Origin: Akkermansiaceae bacterium UBA3385 | Lineage (GTDB): Bacteria; Verrucomicrobiota; Verrucomicrobiia; Verrucomicrobiales; Akkermansiaceae | Assembly: GCA_002358905.1 (NCBI GenBank) | Contig: DEPT01000067.1 | Location: forward strand, 1-8,014 | DNA: 8,014 nucleotides | Reading direction: 5' to 3' | Shown: positions 1-6,420 of the stretch, one piece after another | How the letters are laid out: each line of letters begins with the position of its first letter | Position numbering within the stretch: the first letter of the stretch is position 1 | The notes under the pieces: model-generated | What the model saw: only the letters and a program-made list of their open reading frames with translations | Database searches by the model: none | What the model was told of the DNA's origin: nothing | Translations under genes and position numbers: made by a program

Positions 1-606
1 GCACCTGAACATGAATATGTAAGCAAACAAGTTTGCGGAGCTGAAATCCCGGCAGGATGGGATTTTTCCGCGAAAAAGCAATGGACTGTTAGTCATGACT
101 TTCCTGATGGCGGACATCTTAATAAGCAAGTTATTGATTTTTCAGGGCTTCCGGAGTTTACTCCATATTGCGGGAAAGAGGTGAAGTTCCATTTACCGCT
201 TGCCATACAACGCGTCGATTACGCGGCCGGCACCTTCTACGAACTAAAAGACTACAAACAACAGCCCGATGGTGTCATAGATTTGTATCATGTTCCTGTA
301 CAAAAGGGTAAGCTGCTGGCTGTTCGCTGCTTGTGGGAAGAACTCACTGACCCGCGAGCTAAAGTATTCAAACTGGAGAGTTTAAGTGTAGAAGTCCTGC
401 TGGAAGTTCAGCACCCCGATGTACAAGTAAACAACGGCAAACCGCTTTATTTAACCTATATTCTTGCCGACGACAAGACCCCGCCGCACCGCATCCGCGC
501 TCCGTGGAAAGCGCCAACGGCCACAGAATCTCCTCACGCACTGGAATTGTTGAGGGAGGCCATAAAAAACACCACCGCTCCCGAGAGCGTGTCCACGAAT
601 CAGTAA
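1..606 (+). CDS. Unrecognised protein, C-terminal 201 residues (5' end outside window)
   Basis: The frame is open from the first base of the window to the TAA at 604-606, so the gene starts upstream. The GTG at 181 is only an internal codon. The visible part begins APEHEYVSKQVCGAEIPAGW and looks globular and soluble. It alternates hydrophobic and charged residues as in beta-rich folds, and ends in a short helical, low-complexity tail rich in A, T, E and S. I see no membrane helix, cysteine cluster or catalytic motif, and I do not recognise the family. The next module, a broken lipoprotein leader, begins 39 bases downstream. No clear terminator follows the stop. I am confident that it is coding, because the frame is long and open and its residue use is protein-like. 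Its function is unknown. Confidence 0.8.
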   Translation, partial: APEHEYVSKQVCGAEIPAGWDFSAKKQWTVSHDFPDGGHLNKQVIDFSGLPEFTPYCGKEVKFHLPLAIQRVDYAAGTFYELKDYKQQPDGVIDLYHVPVQKGKLLAVRCLWEELTDPRAKVFKLESLSVEVLLEVQHPDVQVNNGKPLYLTYILADDKTPPHRIRAPWKAPTATESPHALELLREAIKNTTAPESVSTNQ

Positions 607-644
607 GTAAGCCTACACAACGAATAGTTCACAGCGATACAACC

Positions 645-712
645 ATGCCTTCCATTTATACAGAATCCTGACCACCACAGCCCTGTGCCTTGCGGCGCTG
701 GGGCTGAGCTGA
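645..712 (+). pseudogene. Broken lipoprotein signal-peptide module
   Basis: This stretch is clearly homologous at the DNA level to the starts of the three intact lipoproteins at 4000, 4574 and 5315. The block AGAATCCTGACCACCACAGC (662-681) and the following CCTGTGCCTTGCGGCG are also present at 4020-4054. Two lesions kill it. Two extra bases between the ATG (645) and the ATC at 665 shift the frame, so the ATG reaches a TGA at 669. In the restored frame, LTTTALCLAALGLS runs straight into TGA at 710, exactly where the lipobox cysteine TGC stands in the 4000 gene. No homologous mature part can be seen after it, so either the body was lost or only the leader was copied. Confidence 0.75.
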
Positions 713-807
713 ACCCAGCTGTTTCTATGTGAGCTGCGCTGCCTTCTCCTCAGTAGCTGCAATTGTTCTACATTTTCTCCCCCAATTCTCGCAACTAACT
801 TCCTCGT

Positions 808-1242
808 ATGATTGTCGCAGATGTCAGTATATCAGGCCGTCTGATTACTCTCAGCGTAGTCGGACTGTTGTTAATTCTGCTTTCGGTTCTTTTTCTCGTC
901 AGTAAGGACTCTTCCTTCACTCCAGCGCGTCAAAGCAAAACATTCCATTTTGGCTTCTGGGATATCCTGCTGGTGGCAGGGTTGTTCATGGTGATTTATC
1001 CCATCCTGAGCCTGTTCCCGCATGATGGCGATGTCACGATAAGAAACAGATATGGCCATCCCTATCGGGTCCTGTATTACCTTGCCCTGCTTTTTGCTTT
1101 TGTCTGCCATGCGGGCATTATGATATTGCTGAAAAAGGTACGACAGAAATGGGCGTTGGATGATTTAGAGAGAAGAAGAAAAAAGGCCGGGAATAAAGCA
1201 AATGGGCATTCCAGTCCAAAAACGCGCAAGTGCGCGAAATGA
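808..1242 (+). CDS. Small membrane protein, three predicted helices
   Basis: A 144-residue protein with ATG at 808 and TGA at 1240. Hydrophobic segments lie at about residues 12-31 (rich in L, I and V), 51-70 and 88-108. They are joined by a polar loop (KDSSFTPARQSKTFHFGF) and a basic loop around residues 79-87. A strongly basic tail follows from residue 109, including LERRRKKAGNK. The positive tail and the positive-inside rule suggest that the C-terminus lies in the cytoplasm. I do not recognise the family. No Shine-Dalgarno sequence stands before the ATG, and the 95 bases between it and the dead leader hold no clear promoter. Two other small membrane proteins of unrelated sequence occur in this window (3667 and 5911), so this one may belong to the same accessory set. 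The minus-strand frame over it is a shadow. Confidence 0.75.
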   Translation: MIVADVSISGRLITLSVVGLLLILLSVLFLVSKDSSFTPARQSKTFHFGFWDILLVAGLFMVIYPILSLFPHDGDVTIRNRYGHPYRVLYYLALLFAFVCHAGIMILLKKVRQKWALDDLERRRKKAGNKANGHSSPKTRKCAK

Positions 1243-1271
1243 GTCAGCAGGTGGCTCTACTGAGCCCCACC
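1223..1271 (+). terminator. Two hairpins around the stop of the 808 gene (weak terminator candidate)
   Basis: CGCGC-AAGT-GCGCG forms a perfect 5-bp hairpin at 1223-1236, over the last codons. GGTGGCTC (1250-1257) then pairs with GAGCCCCACC (1262-1271), with a two-base bulge and a TACT loop. Neither is followed by a run of T, so if transcription ends here it is not by a textbook intrinsic terminator. They could instead protect the mRNA 3' end. Confidence 0.3.
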
Positions 1272-1293
1272 CGCGTCCATCGCTTGCAGCCCG

Positions 1294-1381
1294 TTTTCAC
1301 GCCATCGGCAACAAAATGCCTGTCACAAGCGTCTATTTATTAGAAATAAACGCATCTTCTGCTGTTTTTTGTTGCGGATTC
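1294..1381 (+). repeat. Repeated intergenic element, copy A (upstream of the ankyrin gene)
   Basis: Shares several exact blocks, in the same order, with 7433-7541. The blocks are TTTTCACGCCATCGGCAAC with its continuation AAAAT, GCGTCTATTTATTAGAAA, and TTTTTTGTTGCGGATTC. The ends are inverted: GCAACAAAA at 1308-1316 is complementary to TTTTGTTGC at 1367-1375. An inner hairpin lies at 1329-1353, with GCGTCTATTT pairing to AAATAAACGC with one mismatch and loop ATTAG. It directly precedes the promoter of the ankyrin gene. It may be a mobile or amplified intergenic repeat, a terminator and promoter unit, or a regulatory site. The short frame 1202-1399 that overlaps it is not considered real. Confidence 0.7.
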
Positions 1382-1400
1382 CGGGTGGAGGATGTTTAAT
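1372..1400 (+). promoter_or_regulatory. Promoter of the ankyrin-DUF1963 gene
   Basis: A -35-like TTGCGG (1372-1377) lies 17 bases before TTTAAT (1395-1400). TAATAT at 1397-1402 is an alternative -10. The segment TTGCGGATTC followed by a GG-rich spacer and an AT-rich -10 recurs at 7532-7559 and, less completely, at 3616-3647, in each case just before a gene start. The recurrence is stronger evidence than the match to the sigma70 consensus. Confidence 0.5.
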
Positions 1401-1415
1401 ATAGGTGTAAGAAAC

Positions 1416-3473
1416 ATGGACGACGAAACTGACCGACAATTATACGAAATTCTTCGCGCGGATAATGCGGACGAGTTGTGCCACTTGGTGTCGGAGGGGC
1501 TGGGAGCAAACGAAGCGGATGCCGATAAAAACACCCTGCTGCACCGAGCCGCCCGTTATAGAGCAGCGGACTGCATGCGGGTATTGCTGGCGGCGGGCGC
1601 CGATGTCACATCCCGCAACAAATCCGGGGAAACACCGCTGCACGCAGCCGCAGACTGGTGGAGTTTTTTCTGGGAGAATAGCGGCAAATCTGCCACCTGT
1701 GTTGATATACTGCTGAAAGCGGGGGCTGATGGATCGGCCATGGCAGACACATGGATTGGCACCCCGCTGGATGTTGCCCTCAAAAACAACCACCACCCAG
1801 AGGCATGTCTGCTGCGACTGGCTGGAAAGCAGCAAAAATCACCCATCATGCAAGCCGTGTGGGAGGCGAATACGGAAACACTGGACACTCTGCTGACGCA
1901 GCAGCCGGGCAATATCGGGCGGCTGCTCGGCAAAAAATCCACCGTCAACGATACGGATGAATTCCAAAACACGCCGCTGCACATAGCGACCCTGCCGGGA
2001 CGCACGGCTTGTCTGCCGCTTCTTCTCCGCGCCGGAGCCAAACCGAATATCACGAACAAGGAAGGCATTACCCCCCTGATGCTGGCCACCCTCATGGGTA
2101 ATGCAGAAGCGGTCAACGTCTTGCTGAACGCCGGGGCGTCCACGGAAATGGCAGATGACAAGAACAACACCCCTCTGATGCACGCGGTGAGGCTTAGGGA
2201 CACGGCGTGTGTCCGCACTCTCCTGAAAGCGGGAGCAAAGGTAAACCACCGCAACCATCGCCGTGACACAGCATTGCACAAATCCGTAGGCAACGCTGAC
2301 ATTATGCAGCTGCTGATAGCCGCCGGGGCAAAACTGAACGCCGAAGATCAGAACGGCATGACTCCGCTGGCAGAATGCGCCCATTCTTTCGACACTGAGA
2401 AGAACCGTGCCTGCGTACGTTTGCTCATTGCCGCTGGCGCTGATATCAACCACCCGGAATGCAGGGGAATCCCACCCCTCTACTGGGCGGCTTGCAGCAC
2501 GGGGAGCGGAGCCATGTTACGCCTGCTGATTGAATCCGGAGCCGATGTGAACCAGTGCGACCAAAGCGGCATGACTCCGCTTCATAGTGCCGCGATGTGT
2601 GAGAATCCGGAAGCGGTCCGGCTTCTGCTGGCGGCCGGGGCAGACCCCACCGCCGCCTGTGCCGAAGGACGCACGCCACGCGACTATGCCAAAGGGAAAG
2701 AAGGCAAGGAGGTACGGGATATCCTGGCAGATGCTCTGAGAGCACGAGGAATCTCGCTCACTCAGGGGCCGGTGATGCCGGTTAAGGAGATACGCCGCAA
2801 GCTGCGCCGCAAAGCCATCGTCCTTCACAGCTCCCCGGTAACAGCTCCCGCGCAGGAACTCGAAAGCTGCCTAGGCGCCGTCACCCGCCAACGGCCGGGC
2901 GAGGATTGGCCCACGGACGCAGCCGGGAATAAGCTGGTGCCACTGGCCACTCTCTGCCTCAAGGGGCTGCCTGCTCTGCCCGCCGCCCTCAAAAAAGTGG
3001 CTCTCATCACCATATATGCGCCGGTAAATGTCGAGATGCAGGCCGGTGAAGAAATAACACACCTCGGGTTCGTGCTGCGCTCCTATGCTGACACAGCCGA
3101 TCTGGTGCCTTGCAATCACACGACACAACAACTGCCCCCCTGCCTTCTCACCCCCGAGCTGGTCAAAAATGATATGCCCAAGAACCCGAACTGCGGCGGG
3201 AACGAGGAGCTTTGGGACAACATCGATGAAACGGAACGCGCCTTGGAGCTCGCGTACCGGGAAGATATCATGGAGGCGGACTATGAGGTCCATAAAATCG
3301 GCGGTTACCCCACCTACGCGCAGGAGGAACCGGAAATTCCCGGCGGATATTCCTTCGTATTGCAAATCTGCACGGACACCACCGCCGGGCTCAGTATATG
3401 GGATGACGGCAATTACTATTTCTACTACAACTCACGGAAAAAAGCATGGCTGGTACACACGGATTCATACTAA
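1416..3473 (+). CDS. Ankyrin-repeat protein with C-terminal DUF1963/YwqG-like domain
   Basis: A 685-residue protein with no signal peptide, probably cytosolic. Residues 39-441 hold about 12 ankyrin repeats of roughly 33 residues. Many carry the TPLHxAA start and the LLxAGAD turn, for example at 72-76, 185-188, 218-221, 315-318 and 386-390. Repeats 2-4 are stretched or degenerate by insertions (WWSFFWENSG; a long segment at 141-184). After a basic linker (457-467, EIRRKLRRKA), residues about 485-685 match the DUF1963/YwqG pattern: DWP at 497-499, LATLCLKGLPALP, KIGGYPTYAQ (627-636), FVLQ (647-650) and IWDDGNYYFYY near the end. Ankyrin stacks bind proteins. The role of DUF1963 is not settled. 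I chose ATG 1416 over ATG 1392 because 1392 lies inside the repeated promoter segment, where two other copies have a -10 box. Other frames over this gene are shadows. Confidence 0.9.
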   Translation: MDDETDRQLYEILRADNADELCHLVSEGLGANEADADKNTLLHRAARYRAADCMRVLLAAGADVTSRNKSGETPLHAAADWWSFFWENSGKSATCVDILLKAGADGSAMADTWIGTPLDVALKNNHHPEACLLRLAGKQQKSPIMQAVWEANTETLDTLLTQQPGNIGRLLGKKSTVNDTDEFQNTPLHIATLPGRTACLPLLLRAGAKPNITNKEGITPLMLATLMGNAEAVNVLLNAGASTEMADDKNNTPLMHAVRLRDTACVRTLLKAGAKVNHRNHRRDTALHKSVGNADIMQLLIAAGAKLNAEDQNGMTPLAECAHSFDTEKNRACVRLLIAAGADINHPECRGIPPLYWAACSTGSGAMLRLLIESGADVNQCDQSGMTPLHSAAMCENPEAVRLLLAAGADPTAACAEGRTPRDYAKGKEGKEVRDILADALRARGISLTQGPVMPVKEIRRKLRRKAIVLHSSPVTAPAQELESCLGAVTRQRPGEDWPTDAAGNKLVPLATLCLKGLPALPAALKKVALITIYAPVNVEMQAGEEITHLGFVLRSYADTADLVPCNHTTQQLPPCLLTPELVKNDMPKNPNCGGNEELWDNIDETERALELAYREDIMEADYEVHKIGGYPTYAQEEPEIPGGYSFVLQICTDTTAGLSIWDDGNYYFYYNSRKKAWLVHTDSY

Positions 3474-3587
3474 CCACGACACAGAGCTCACTCATCGTTG
3501 GTGAAAGTAGACACTGACAATATGCCACTGCGAGCATCTCCGGAAATAATCGACTTATAATGGAGCGATAAAGATTATAGTTTAACG

Positions 3588-3610
3588 AAGTGAAAATCCG
3601 GCACTTTTTT
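3588..3610 (+). terminator. Candidate intrinsic terminator after the ankyrin gene
   Basis: AAGTG (3588-3592) pairs with CACTT (3602-3606) across a 9-base loop, and the 3' arm runs into six T (3605-3610). An overlapping alternative stem pairs GTGAAAA (3590-3596) with TTTTCAC (3607-3613). The stem is short, so it is at best moderate. It lies about 115 bases after the ankyrin stop and just before the next promoter. Apart from a lone TATAAT at 3556-3561 without a good -35, I see nothing else in 3474-3587. Confidence 0.4.
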
Positions 3611-3615
3611 CACAT

Positions 3616-3647
3616 TTGTGGTACGGATTCGGGTCGGGTAGTATTAT
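3616..3647 (+). promoter_or_regulatory. Promoter of the 3667 membrane-protein gene
   Basis: GGATTCGGGTCGGGTAG followed by TATTATC (3642-3648) resembles GGATTCGCGGCTGGGAAG-TATTATC at 7536-7560. It is also related to the ankyrin promoter. TATTAT is a good -10. The -35 is unclear: TTGTGG at 3616 leaves a 20-base spacer. A start near 3654 would give a leader of about a dozen bases before ATG 3667. Confidence 0.5.
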
Positions 3648-3666
3648 CTTATGTAAAGGAAGCGAA

Positions 3667-3993
3667 ATGTCGTTGTTCATCAACAGATTTAACTCTGTAT
3701 TTTTCGTACTGTGGATAACATGGTGCGGATATAGAGGTGTACTTTGCAGTCTCACCTCCATTCCGGATTTTCTTGCACCTGCGAACTACAGCGAATCGTA
3801 TCCGTCTTTGGGTTTCCTGTTGTTGGTTTTGCCCTTTATTGCTCCCATTGTCAGCTTTTTCGTTTCCGGAGGCTGTATACTTATCAAAGTCGGCAGCAAA
3901 TGGGGTAACATATGTATCATAGTTTCCTCCATAGTCACCATGCTGTTCAGAATCTTGATTAAGCCTAATGTATTGATACCATTCTGGTTTTAA
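3667..3993 (+). CDS. Small membrane protein, three predicted helices
   Basis: A 108-residue, very hydrophobic protein. Likely membrane segments are at about 8-28 (FNSVFFVLWITW), 48-74 (LGFLLLVLPFIAPIVSFFV) and 80-98 (GNICIIVSSIVTMLF). A soluble loop lies between the first two, and the protein ends abruptly in IPFWF. The frame can be read back to a TTG at 3616, but that codon is in the promoter. ATG 3667 has an AAAGGA ribosome-binding site at 3655-3660, one of the few good ones here. Its stop at 3991-3993 lies six bases before the first lipoprotein ATG (4000), so the two are probably co-transcribed and possibly translationally coupled. The DNA is visibly more AT-rich than the ankyrin gene upstream. 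I do not recognise the family. Confidence 0.75.
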   Translation: MSLFINRFNSVFFVLWITWCGYRGVLCSLTSIPDFLAPANYSESYPSLGFLLLVLPFIAPIVSFFVSGGCILIKVGSKWGNICIIVSSIVTMLFRILIKPNVLIPFWF

Positions 3994-3999
3994 CCACCT

Positions 4000-4548
4000 A
4001 TGACCATGCCCACCATCCCCAGAATCCTGACCACCACAGCCCTGTGCCTTGCGGCGATGGCTTGCATGAGCTGCACCTCACAACCGATTATTGAGCTTTC
4101 CTGCAGAATGGCTGCTCAAGCCTGCGAAAACACAGAGCGAGACCTTCCCTGCCCTCCATGGAATGAGCTGTATGAAATCCAAGGAGTGTACAGCTTTGAT
4201 TTTATCACGCCTGATGATGAACTGGACCATGGCTCGCCGGATGTTCTTGTTCTGACACCTCAAGCACATAGAGAGCACCAATATGGAGTCACGATTTTCC
4301 ACATCTTCCAAGGTCATAATCTTGATGACCCTGAAATGACCTGTCATCTCAACTGCGAACTTAAAAATGGTGTTATCACGGTTCCCGAACGACCGGCCGA
4401 CAATGTTATCGGTAAAAAAAGCCCCCATAGCATATCTTTCAAAAGAGATGAGCAGAATCACGTTATTGGCCTTATTGTGAAGGATGCAAATGCATCCGAG
4501 GAAGAAACTCACTACCGAAAAGACATAGGGCATCGGGATTTCAAGTAA
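4000..4548 (+). CDS. Putative lipoprotein 1 of tandem cluster
   Basis: A 182-residue protein with a lipoprotein signal peptide: a basic residue at R8, then the hydrophobic run ILTTTALCLAAMAC and cysteine 25 in the context CMSC. By alignment this is the lipidated cysteine of the neighbours (LSSC). The mature part is soluble, rich in acidic residues and cysteine, and predicted to be anchored outside the cytoplasmic membrane. Just after the cysteine, IIELSCRMAAQA resembles FAELSGSMATEW in the 5315 gene, so these two are probably diverged paralogues. Translation may start at ATG 4000 or at ATG 4006, which matches the start of the 4574 gene. It follows the 3667 gene by six bases and precedes the 4574 gene by 25. 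I do not recognise a family. Confidence 0.75.
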   Translation: MTMPTIPRILTTTALCLAAMACMSCTSQPIIELSCRMAAQACENTERDLPCPPWNELYEIQGVYSFDFITPDDELDHGSPDVLVLTPQAHREHQYGVTIFHIFQGHNLDDPEMTCHLNCELKNGVITVPERPADNVIGKKSPHSISFKRDEQNHVIGLIVKDANASEEETHYRKDIGHRDFK

Positions 4549-4573
4549 CTCTTATTATCAATTTTCAACGACC

Positions 4574-5260
4574 ATGCCCCCCATCCCCAGAATCCTCGCC
4601 ACCGCAGCCCTGTGCCTTGCAGCGCAGGGACTCAGCTCGTGCATTGTTTCAACCGGTAAACATTTTAAGCTCATGGGACAAGAGGGCCAATGTATACTGA
4701 CTCACCAGCGAAAAGATAAAACTCTTGAACTTTATCGCGCCGGTGACAAGGTGTATGTGAAAGGAACTCTGGCAACATTTCGTGAATACGATCCGGATAT
4801 TGTAACATCCATTGATCTCTGGGACAGAACACACAAATTGACAACGCAGGACCCCCCGCGGAAGACGGTTTATAAAGAATTGCAGTTGCGTCGCTACACA
4901 ACTCACGATGTAAAGAATACGGGTAAAGAACACTTTGTGTACAAATGGCATTCTGCCGATTCTCATGTGCTTACTGAACTGCCGGAGGGGGCTCGGCCCT
5001 TTTTCAGTCGTGCAGAGCTCTCTGCACATAGTTATCCTGAGGTAAAGGATGCTGACCAATGGCATACGGCTATTGTGACAGAAGAATTAGGGGCTGATTG
5101 GCATGCCATATATGCCTACCCCTTGGCTGCAGTGTGCTATGTGGGTATCGACACCCCGGTTATTATGGCCCAGGTAGTGGCATTACCCTTTATCATGTGT
5201 TATGCGAGTATTGCCGACCTGTTTCGCCAAGAGAACGTACAGCCCCCTCATAAAGATTGA
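4574..5260 (+). CDS. Putative lipoprotein 2, with C-terminal hydrophobic segment
   Basis: A 228-residue protein. The signal peptide (MPPIPRILATAAL, then a lipobox LSSC ending at cysteine 23) is nearly the same as in the 4000 and 5315 genes, but the mature part is different. Residues 30-175 are polar, with an apparently beta-rich middle. Residues about 182-211 (YPLAAVCYVGIDTPVIMAQV and on) form a long hydrophobic stretch with P and D residues. This recalls the C-terminal part of small YceK/DUF1375-type lipoproteins, but the resemblance is loose. No Shine-Dalgarno sequence is seen. TATTATC at 4553-4559 could be a weak internal -10, although no -35 is evident. The Cys-anchored N-terminus plus a hydrophobic C-terminal segment is unusual. 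Function unknown. Confidence 0.75.
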   Translation: MPPIPRILATAALCLAAQGLSSCIVSTGKHFKLMGQEGQCILTHQRKDKTLELYRAGDKVYVKGTLATFREYDPDIVTSIDLWDRTHKLTTQDPPRKTVYKELQLRRYTTHDVKNTGKEHFVYKWHSADSHVLTELPEGARPFFSRAELSAHSYPEVKDADQWHTAIVTEELGADWHAIYAYPLAAVCYVGIDTPVIMAQVVALPFIMCYASIADLFRQENVQPPHKD

Positions 5261-5314
5261 ACAAAAGCCCCCGTAACAGTGTTAATATACCCTGTAACAA
5301 ATACACGCTCAGAT

Positions 5315-5827
5315 ATGTCCATGCCAGCCATCCACAAAATCCTTGCCACCGCATCCCTGTGCCTTGCGGCAATGGGGCTGAGTAGCTGTTCACCTTGCCC
5401 CTTTGCGGAGCTTTCCGGCAGTATGGCAACAGAATGGCAGAACTATTATCCCGAAGAAGCTGCTGTTGTACAAGGTTGCGTCTCGGAAATGAAAGCCGAT
5501 TCAGATGAATCGAGCGTACTTTATGCCTATTTTGCTGCGGATAATAAAATTGCATACATAGAAGAAAGCTTTTCGACAAGTACGGTAGCAGTATGCGTCA
5601 GATACCTTTTTGATGAATCCGGCGATTTCGTTGCTGCGGCCTGCCGGATATCCACGCAGAGCGTCTTTTCTGATGAATGGACACATAGCCAAAAGCTTCT
5701 TGTTCACAATCAATATCTTAAAGTAGAGCAATGCGGAATAAGCGAAGCTGTTGCAGACCGGGCAAAGCGCATCATGAAACTTTGCCTTGCCGATTTGGCA
5801 ACTCAGAGCCCAAAAATACAGAAATGA
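5315..5827 (+). CDS. Putative lipoprotein 3 of tandem cluster
   Basis: A 170-residue protein. The start is MSMPAIHKILATASL, followed by lipobox LSSC at residues 22-25. The upstream GTG at 5279 is in frame but adds residues foreign to the other leaders, so ATG 5315 or ATG 5321 is preferred. After the cysteine, CPFAELSGSMATEW echoes the 4000 gene, which suggests duplication and divergence. The mature part has several cysteines (for example VQGC, VAVCV, AAACR, EQCG and MKLCLA). In an exported protein these could form disulfides. The TGA at 5825-5827 overlaps the ATG of a dead signal-peptide module. No function recognised. Confidence 0.75.
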   Translation: MSMPAIHKILATASLCLAAMGLSSCSPCPFAELSGSMATEWQNYYPEEAAVVQGCVSEMKADSDESSVLYAYFAADNKIAYIEESFSTSTVAVCVRYLFDESGDFVAAACRISTQSVFSDEWTHSQKLLVHNQYLKVEQCGISEAVADRAKRIMKLCLADLATQSPKIQK

Positions 5828-5889
5828 CCATACCCACCCTTCCCTGAACCCTGACTACCACCGCCCTGTACCTCGCGACGAGAGCTTAA
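5824..5889 (+). pseudogene. Second broken lipoprotein signal-peptide module
   Basis: Reading from ATG 5824 gives MTIPTLP, a TGA (5845), then TLTTTALYLATRA and TAA (5887). This is the same module as MTMPTIPRILTTTALCLAA at 4000 with point changes: the second ATG has become ATA, the arginine AGA has become TGA, and TGC has become TAC. Unlike the copy at 645, its frame is intact and it died by substitutions. Its ATG overlaps the stop of the preceding lipoprotein (ATGA). No mature part follows, because the next gene starts 21 bases later with an unrelated sequence. Confidence 0.7.
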
Positions 5890-5910
5890 TAACAGATACC
5901 AACGAATCAT

Positions 5911-6420
5911 ATGAAGAAACATCCTATTACATGGATTAGCCTTGCTGCGGTGGCGGTGCTACTGGCCTGTCTCTCTGTAGCTGCCTTCAACAGTGGGCTG
6001 TCGTATCACACACTTTATGCCGAAGCCACCATGTATGGTGATGCAGAGCTGATTTCCGTCATCAAACAGAAACAGGAACACGATAATATCTTTGCCGTAA
6101 TGCATTCCATTGTCTCTGCTTTTATTGTATTTCTGGTGTGGTATGTGGCATGTGCTTTCATTATCATCAAACGCATGCGGTCGGTAGGAATACCCCTTGT
6201 ACGCTATGGTATACCCCTGCTGATATTTGTAGGATGTGCGGAGTGTGCGCATTTAATTCTGGACTCGCGGCCCGCCACTTTCCATTATGATGAATATATG
6301 AATTGCCTGCTTGCTGTCTTTGGCGTTGAATGCTGTGGGGCGCTGATGGCTATTATCGCCTTGTATATCTTCTGCCATTTGCCCTGGCGAAAACGGATGA
6401 CTCGATCAAGTTGCAAGTAA
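5911..6420 (+). CDS. Small membrane protein, four predicted helices
   Basis: A 169-residue protein. Hydrophobic segments lie at about 6-26 (a start of the signal-anchor type after KKH), 62-86 (VMHSIVSAFIVFLVWYVACA), 99-117 and 131-155. A polar loop rich in E, Q and K lies between the first two (KQKQEHDN). The end is basic (WRKRMTRSSCK), suggesting a cytoplasmic C-terminus. Cysteine is frequent, including a CC pair at 141-142. ATG 5911 has no clear Shine-Dalgarno sequence. The frame stays open after the TAA for another 39 codons to 6540, which may be a lost C-terminal part. No family recognised. Confidence 0.75.
   Translation: MKKHPITWISLAAVAVLLACLSVAAFNSGLSYHTLYAEATMYGDAELISVIKQKQEHDNIFAVMHSIVSAFIVFLVWYVACAFIIIKRMRSVGIPLVRYGIPLLIFVGCAECAHLILDSRPATFHYDEYMNCLLAVFGVECCGALMAIIALYIFCHLPWRKRMTRSSCK

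Noticed and set aside
1202..1399. 65-codon frame between the 808 gene and the ankyrin gene
   Set aside because: It overlaps the end of the 808 gene and runs through the repeated element. The similar phrase NKMPxxSVYLLE in frames at 7315-7611 reflects the DNA repeat and not a conserved protein.
1556..2453. Long minus-strand frames (248 and 204 codons) inside the ankyrin gene
   Set aside because: They are antisense shadows of a GC-rich repetitive coding sequence. The plus frame shows clear ankyrin repeats throughout.
1416..3473. Ankyrin repeat DNA as a CRISPR array or tandem repeat
   Set aside because: The periodicity is about 99 bases at the protein level with divergent DNA, as expected for ankyrin repeats. 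There are no identical direct repeats with unique spacers.
3556..3561. TATAAT as an additional promoter
   Set aside because: No acceptable -35 hexamer lies 15-19 bases upstream, and a terminator candidate lies between it and the next gene.
5279..5314. GTG 5279 as the start of the third lipoprotein
   Set aside because: It would add 12 residues not found in the sister leaders and bury the signal peptide. ATG 5315 or 5321 matches them.
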